Assembly (NCBI RefSeq): GCF_046097105.1 | Contig: NZ_CP175562.1 | Span: 744,001-808,000, forward strand | Source of the DNA: Natroniella sp046097105 | Lineage (GTDB): Bacteria; Bacillota; Halanaerobiia; Halobacteroidales; Halobacteroidaceae | Length of the DNA: 64,000 nucleotides | Direction: 5' to 3' | Shown: positions 60,528 to 64,000 of the stretch, piece by piece | How the letters are laid out: each line of letters begins with the position of its first letter | Position numbering within the stretch: position 1 is the first letter of the stretch | The notes under the pieces: generated by a model | Seen by the model: the letters and a program-made list of their open reading frames with translations, nothing else | What the model was told of the DNA's origin: nothing | Databases searched by the model: none | Program-made: the position numbers and the translations under genes

Positions 60528-61042
60528 TGGGTTATGCTAATAGAGGTCAAGGGTTAGAAGATATGATTGAATTAAGCAACGAGCAATATTCAATGCAAGG
60601 GAGGGCTCAGGTCAACAAAATCCCTGAGCCTGTAAGTCAAATTAGCAAGATAGATAGGCGAGGTCATTTTAAGGCTCATTACGCCAGAAAGTCCATTGTT
60701 GACTTTTTAGGAACTTACAAGGGTCATAGTATAGCTTTTGACGCTAAGGAGACGAGCGTGGCAACTCGCTTTGATTTAAGCAATGTTAAAGATCATCAAT
60801 ATACTTACTTAACTACTCATGTCAGTTGTGGTGGAATTGGATTCTTGATCGTTTGGTTTAAGGAGCAAGATGAGAAGTATTATTTACCTTTTGAATTGTT
60901 GGATCGCTACTGGCAAGGGCAGTTCAGGGGTGGGAGAAAGTCAATTCCTTACGAGAAGGTTGCTCAAGAGAAGTATAGAATTGGAAGCCATGGTTTGATT
61001 TTGGTTGATTATCTGAAAGTGATAGAAAGTGAGGTGATTTGA
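60527..61042 (+). CDS. RecU-type Holliday junction resolvase
   Basis: The 171-residue product overlaps the previous gene by one base. RecU motifs: GYANRGQGLEDMIELSNEQY, KSIVDFLGTYKG with Asp59, and the nuclease core AFDAKET (Asp72, Lys74), then FDLSNVKDHQYTYLTTHVSC and GGIGFLIVWF. It resolves branched DNA in phage recombination. Confidence 0.9.
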   Translation: MGYANRGQGLEDMIELSNEQYSMQGRAQVNKIPEPVSQISKIDRRGHFKAHYARKSIVDFLGTYKGHSIAFDAKETSVATRFDLSNVKDHQYTYLTTHVSCGGIGFLIVWFKEQDEKYYLPFELLDRYWQGQFRGGRKSIPYEKVAQEKYRIGSHGLILVDYLKVIESEVI

Positions 61043-61290
61043 TGGCTAATATAGTTGATAATGTGCTGGAAGTGGTTGGTGAGTTAGAAAGAGCTAATCC
61101 AATTGCAATTAAAATTTCAATGAGTCCATTTACAAAAGAGATGCTAAAGACTGGAATCATAGAACTTGATAGCGATAGGATGGATGTCAAGCAACTAAGA
61201 GGGCTGGAGATTTACAATAAAGAGCTACCTGGCGGATTAGCAGAAGTTGAGTATTCAGATGGCAGAACAGAATTAATCGAAATATTTTAG
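61042..61290 (+). CDS. Prophage protein of unknown function, 82 aa
   Basis: ATG overlaps the RecU stop; RBS gaggtgattt. Begins MANIVDNVLEVVGELERANP; beta-alpha pattern with KELPGGLAEVEYSDGRTELI. Not recognised. Confidence 0.6.
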   Translation: MANIVDNVLEVVGELERANPIAIKISMSPFTKEMLKTGIIELDSDRMDVKQLRGLEIYNKELPGGLAEVEYSDGRTELIEIF

Positions 61291-61307
61291 AGGAGGTTGT
61301 AGGATGG

Positions 61308-61577
61308 ATGGATATAAAAGAAAGGGTGAAAGGTCATAGGCTGATAGCAACTGATCATTTTAAGGCTAGATTAGTAGAACGAGAGATAGATCCGAATGAG
61401 ATTTATTATATTCTCAGAGACAAGTACAAAGAGCTAAGGTTATTCTGTTTTTGCGGTAAGGTTATGTATTCAAGTGAGAGGTTGAGTTTAGTACTTAGAG
61501 TTACACCTGGTGAGTTTATCTTAATTACTGTGATGGACTTTAGCCCAGAGAAGCCAAAAGATGTAATGGTGGTTTAA
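61308..61577 (+). CDS. Prophage protein, DUF4258-like, 89 aa
   Basis: RBS aggaggttgtagg. TDHFKARLVEREIDPNEIYY, then FCGKVMYSSERLSLVLRV and FILITVMDF resemble small RelE/BrnT-like DUF4258 domains, but a toxin role is unsupported as no antitoxin follows. Low certainty of family. Confidence 0.55.
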   Translation: MDIKERVKGHRLIATDHFKARLVEREIDPNEIYYILRDKYKELRLFCFCGKVMYSSERLSLVLRVTPGEFILITVMDFSPEKPKDVMVV

Positions 61578-61584
61578 AAATAAA

Positions 61585-61656
61585 AAAGACAGGCTCCCGC
61601 CCGTCTCCTAAGCTATAGACAAGCTTATTATATCATATCTAGGGAGGCGGGTAAAG
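61585..61656 (+). promoter_or_regulatory. Leader with hairpin before the late regulator
   Basis: agacagg-ctcccgc-ccgtct hairpin, then TATCATATC and TAGGGAGG directly before the next gene, matching the leader at 51304. Confidence 0.45.
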
Positions 61657-62100
61657 GTGGGAGCTAAAGAATACAAGGGTTATTACAGCAGAGTGGTTGG
61701 GGAACTTTTAAAATACAGAGAATATAAGCAGAGGTTAAAAGTTATCCAGTATGAGTTAGATTCAAAATTAGATACTAATAGTGCAATTAACTATGATAGT
61801 CCTGGAGTTCAAACAAGTAATATTTTTGATTCAACTTTCGAAGCAGCAATTGATAGGTTAGAGAGTGATCTGGCTGATGAGTTTAGAGAGAAGTTTGATA
61901 TAGTTAATTTGATAGAATTTGCTATTGCTGGGTTGAGTCCGATAGAAGAGCATGTTATCAGAGAAAAATACTTATCAGGCAGAAAAAAGGCTGATGTTGA
62001 TATTTATAAGACTCATAAGTTTAAATATGGGAAAGATAAATATTACGATATTAAAGATGAAGCAGTAGAGAAAATAGCTAGGATTTTAGGTTATATATAA
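61657..62100 (+). CDS. ArpU-like late transcription regulator
   Basis: GTG start after gggaggcgggtaaag. The 147-residue product ends in a sigma-region-4-like part: AIAGLSPIEEHVIREKYLSG, then KFKYGKDKYYDIKDEAVEKI. It sits just before the terminase genes, as ArpU regulators do, and probably activates late genes. Confidence 0.8.
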   Translation: MGAKEYKGYYSRVVGELLKYREYKQRLKVIQYELDSKLDTNSAINYDSPGVQTSNIFDSTFEAAIDRLESDLADEFREKFDIVNLIEFAIAGLSPIEEHVIREKYLSGRKKADVDIYKTHKFKYGKDKYYDIKDEAVEKIARILGYI

Positions 62101-62193
62101 AATCAGAGTAAATTCAGAAAGAATTCCGAAAGATTTCCGATACATTGAGCTTAAAAGTGTGGTATAGTGTTAGTAAGTGAAAGTTTCAAAGAC

Positions 62194-62226
62194 AACGCGT
62201 CCAGAGGTGGGCGTGTTTTATTTATT
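62194..62226 (+). terminator. Terminator-like hairpin before terS
   Basis: aacgcgtcc-agaggt-gggcgtgtt (9 pairs with G-U) followed by tttatttattt. Ends early transcription, or forms a short RNA with the TATAGT at 62163. Otherwise 62101-62270 holds no gene. Confidence 0.7.
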
Positions 62227-62270
62227 TCAAAAACAAATCTCATAGAAACTCAAGGAGGTGGGCCAACAAT

Positions 62271-62951
62271 GTGAGCTACTCACAAAAAGAGTACAAGCAG
62301 ATGAAAGAGCAGATTAGAATATCATCTAATTGGGATGAAGAGTACATCGATCGAGTAGTTGAGGTGTCGCTTGAGAAGGGTTATCCTATCTGTGGTGCTA
62401 AAGCAAGAAGCACTGGCTCACCTTGCAAAAATAGACAGTCTAAAAATGGTCGTTGTAGAGTGCCACAACATCAAGGAGGTAGCGGGCCAACTAATCCAAA
62501 TAAGCTGAAGAAGAATAAAAATGCAGTTAAGACTGGTGAGCATGAAACTATTTGGCTTGACCAGCTTGATGAAGAAGAGGTAAAGCTATTTGATTTAATA
62601 CCGGTTGATGTTATGAAGCAGTTAGATGAAGAGATTAAGCTGACTACTTTAAGAGAACGTAGGATGCTTAAGCGAATAGCCAACTTGGCTCAAGCTGACT
62701 TTACAGAGGTTGAACGAAAGTATAGGGAAGGTGTTGGCCCTGAGGGTAAGGTTGACATCAAAGAAGGTAAAGAGTTAGCTGCACTGGGCCAAATTCAAGA
62801 TATAGAAGAAGCTCTTACAAGAGTGCAGTCCAGGAAAGCTCGTCTAATAAGCATCAAGCATAAGATTATTGATGGTGATGATCCAGGCAAGGAAAAAGAG
62901 GTTGCTAACTTCTTAAGCAAGCTTAGAAAGAGTGTTCAAGATGGCTCTTGA
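62271..62951 (+). CDS. terS: Terminase small subunit
   Basis: GTG 62271 follows aaggaggtgggcc; an overlapping ATG at 62269 leads straight to TGA. The 226-residue product has a Cys segment (CGAKARSTGSPCKNRQSKNG), then QGGSGPTN and KNKNAVKTGEHETIW, the GNxNAVKTG-type motif of TerS proteins. The C-terminal half is helical. TerS recognises the packaging site. Overlaps terL by 11 bases. Confidence 0.85.
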   Translation: MSYSQKEYKQMKEQIRISSNWDEEYIDRVVEVSLEKGYPICGAKARSTGSPCKNRQSKNGRCRVPQHQGGSGPTNPNKLKKNKNAVKTGEHETIWLDQLDEEEVKLFDLIPVDVMKQLDEEIKLTTLRERRMLKRIANLAQADFTEVERKYREGVGPEGKVDIKEGKELAALGQIQDIEEALTRVQSRKARLISIKHKIIDGDDPGKEKEVANFLSKLRKSVQDGS

Positions 62952-64000
62952 GGATTTATACCATGAAAAGCAACAGGAAGTATTAAGATATGCCTGGAAT
63001 AATGACTTTTTTATGTTGATCAATCATGGAGCTAAGCGATCAGGTAAGACAAAAGTTGATAATGATATATTTTTAAGCGAGCTACAGCAGGTTAAAGAGC
63101 GGGCTAAAGGTGTTGGGGTTGATAATCCTCAATATATTTTGGCTGGTACCAGTATTGGAGCAGTTAAGCGGAATGTGTTGAATGAATTAGAGAATGATTA
63201 TGGCTTAGAAATTAACCTAGATAAATTCAACACCTTCAACCTGTTTGGTGTTGATGTGATCTGCTTTGGTCATGAGAAGATAAGCCATTTGAAGAAAATA
63301 AGAGGGATGACTTCTTTTGGTGCTTATATCAACGAGGGTACGATGGCTAACGAAGAGGTATTTGATGCTATCAAGTCCAGGTGTTCAGGTGAAGGGGCCA
63401 AGATAGTAGTCGATACTAACCCTGATCATCCTGAGCATTATATCAAAAAAGATTACATTGACAATCCGAATATAGCTGACTTTCATTGGGAGTTAGAAGA
63501 TAACACCTATCTAAGCGACAGATATATAGCAAATATCAAAGCATCTACTCCACAAGGGGTATTCTTCAAAAGAAACATTAAAGGGCTTTGGGTGATGGCT
63601 GAGGGTGCTATCTATGAGAATTTCAACAAGGATATACATTACATCAGTCGCCACGAGTTGGCCCAGAAGAATATTATTCGTTATTGGGGTGGGATTGACT
63701 GGGGTTATGCTGAAGGTCATGCTGGGGTAATAGTTGTTGTTGGTGAAGATGATGAGGGTAACTATTATTTGATTGAGGAGCATTCCAGAGAGAAAGAGGA
63801 TATAGATTATTGGGTCGAAGTTGCCCAAAGGATGTCTAAGCGTTACAAGGGCATCTATTTTTATGCTGATACTGCTAGAACTGAGCATATCGATAAAATG
63901 ATAGCTGAAGGGATTAATGTTCTGTATGCAGATAAATCTGGCGGGTCTGTCTTAAGTGGTATTGAATTGATTGAATCGCTTTACAAGACTGATCGACTGT
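62941..64000 (+). CDS. terL: Terminase large subunit (cut by window edge)
   Basis: ATG 62941 overlaps terS. About 353 residues are present. Walker A-like NHGAKRSGKTKVDND, then YILAGTSIGAVKRNVLNEL, the Walker B region SFGAYINEGTMANEEVFD, and motif VVDTNPDHPEHYIKK. The nuclease domain begins with GGIDWGYAEGHAGVIVVVG (first acidic residue). This is the PBSX/YqaT-type ATPase-nuclease that packages DNA. The rest of the nuclease lies beyond the edge. Confidence 0.93.
   Translation, partial: MALEDLYHEKQQEVLRYAWNNDFFMLINHGAKRSGKTKVDNDIFLSELQQVKERAKGVGVDNPQYILAGTSIGAVKRNVLNELENDYGLEINLDKFNTFNLFGVDVICFGHEKISHLKKIRGMTSFGAYINEGTMANEEVFDAIKSRCSGEGAKIVVDTNPDHPEHYIKKDYIDNPNIADFHWELEDNTYLSDRYIANIKASTPQGVFFKRNIKGLWVMAEGAIYENFNKDIHYISRHELAQKNIIRYWGGIDWGYAEGHAGVIVVVGEDDEGNYYLIEEHSREKEDIDYWVEVAQRMSKRYKGIYFYADTARTEHIDKMIAEGINVLYADKSGGSVLSGIELIESLYKTDRL

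Larger units (their letters stand above)
44102..64000. mobile_element. Prophage (left part; continues beyond the window)
   Basis: Starts after tRNA-Pro and contains integrase, lysogeny switch, replication/recombination genes and the terminase genes in standard siphovirus order. Its late genes and attR are not in the window. All sampled essential genes look intact. Confidence 0.92.

Noticed and set aside
61308..61577. DUF4258-like protein as a toxin of a toxin-antitoxin pair
   Set aside because: The next gene is a late regulator, and the preceding one has no antitoxin features.
63511..63888. 125-codon minus-strand frame in terL
   Set aside because: Lies within conserved TerL coding sequence and has no start signal.

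Overview
The window is low-GC DNA (roughly one third G+C) with strong Shine-Dalgarno sites and frequent TTG/GTG starts, typical of a Bacillota genome. A flavodiiron protein (anaerobe), four methyl-accepting chemotaxis proteins, FapA, DegV, HD-GYP and a set of exported proteins with CsgG/FlgT-type domains and a likely outer-membrane beta-barrel suggest a motile, diderm anaerobe of the Halanaerobiales type. This assignment is inference from gene content; there is no rRNA in the window.

Region 1 (1-16.9 kb): the end of a cardiolipin synthase gene, a lipoprotein alkaline phosphatase, three MCPs, a methyltransferase, a TetR regulator with two matching operators, broken OsmC-like and cupin genes, a two-gene half-permease, an HD-GYP protein, a lipase-like hydrolase and a truncated ABC ATPase. 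Gene decay is common: an MCP tail, part of a membrane protein and several unnamed coding tails remain as fragments. One MCP (2896-4806) carries three 56-residue repeats on each arm of its signalling hairpin, in mirror symmetry about the tip.

Region 2 (17-23.4 kb): a nitroreductase, then five exported or membrane-anchored proteins. Domains resembling the N, middle and C parts of Vibrio FlgT, plus CsgG-like and TPR domains and a barrel-like tail, are spread over separate genes with no flagellar gene nearby. This is the best candidate for an undescribed chromosomal system, probably an envelope-spanning assembly.

Region 3 (23.6-44 kb): housekeeping genes including MenA-type prenyltransferase, DUF3006 plus a frameshifted ComEC/ComEA-like hydrolase, YdcF, DUF255 thioredoxin-domain protein, Pcm, 3-methyladenine glycosylase, an Lrp regulator with an aminotransferase, a Cache MCP, DegV, MntP/YtaF, FapA behind a leader with a terminator, RidA, FprA, a 2H phosphoesterase and a radical SAM protein. 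Heptamer-periodic intergenic repeats, two related inverted-repeat elements and two transposase remnants lie between them.

Region 4 (44.1 kb to the end): a tRNA-Pro(GGG) gene followed by a prophage that runs past the right edge. Leftward: integrase, a two-gene cytosolic/4-TM pair, two overlapping small ORFs split at a perfect 20-bp inverted repeat, a HIRAN/TPR membrane protein, an ImmA-type protease and a CI-like repressor. Rightward from a promoter/operator switch: Cro-like protein, Bro-N/KilAC antirepressor, excisionase-like HTH, Rad50/SbcC-like ATPase, RecT, MBL hydrolase, DnaD-like and DnaC-like replication proteins, SSB, a metallopeptidase-family protein without its catalytic motif, RecU, ArpU-like late regulator, TerS and the start of TerL. 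Head, tail, lysis and the far attachment site lie outside the window. No CRISPR array or rRNA was seen.
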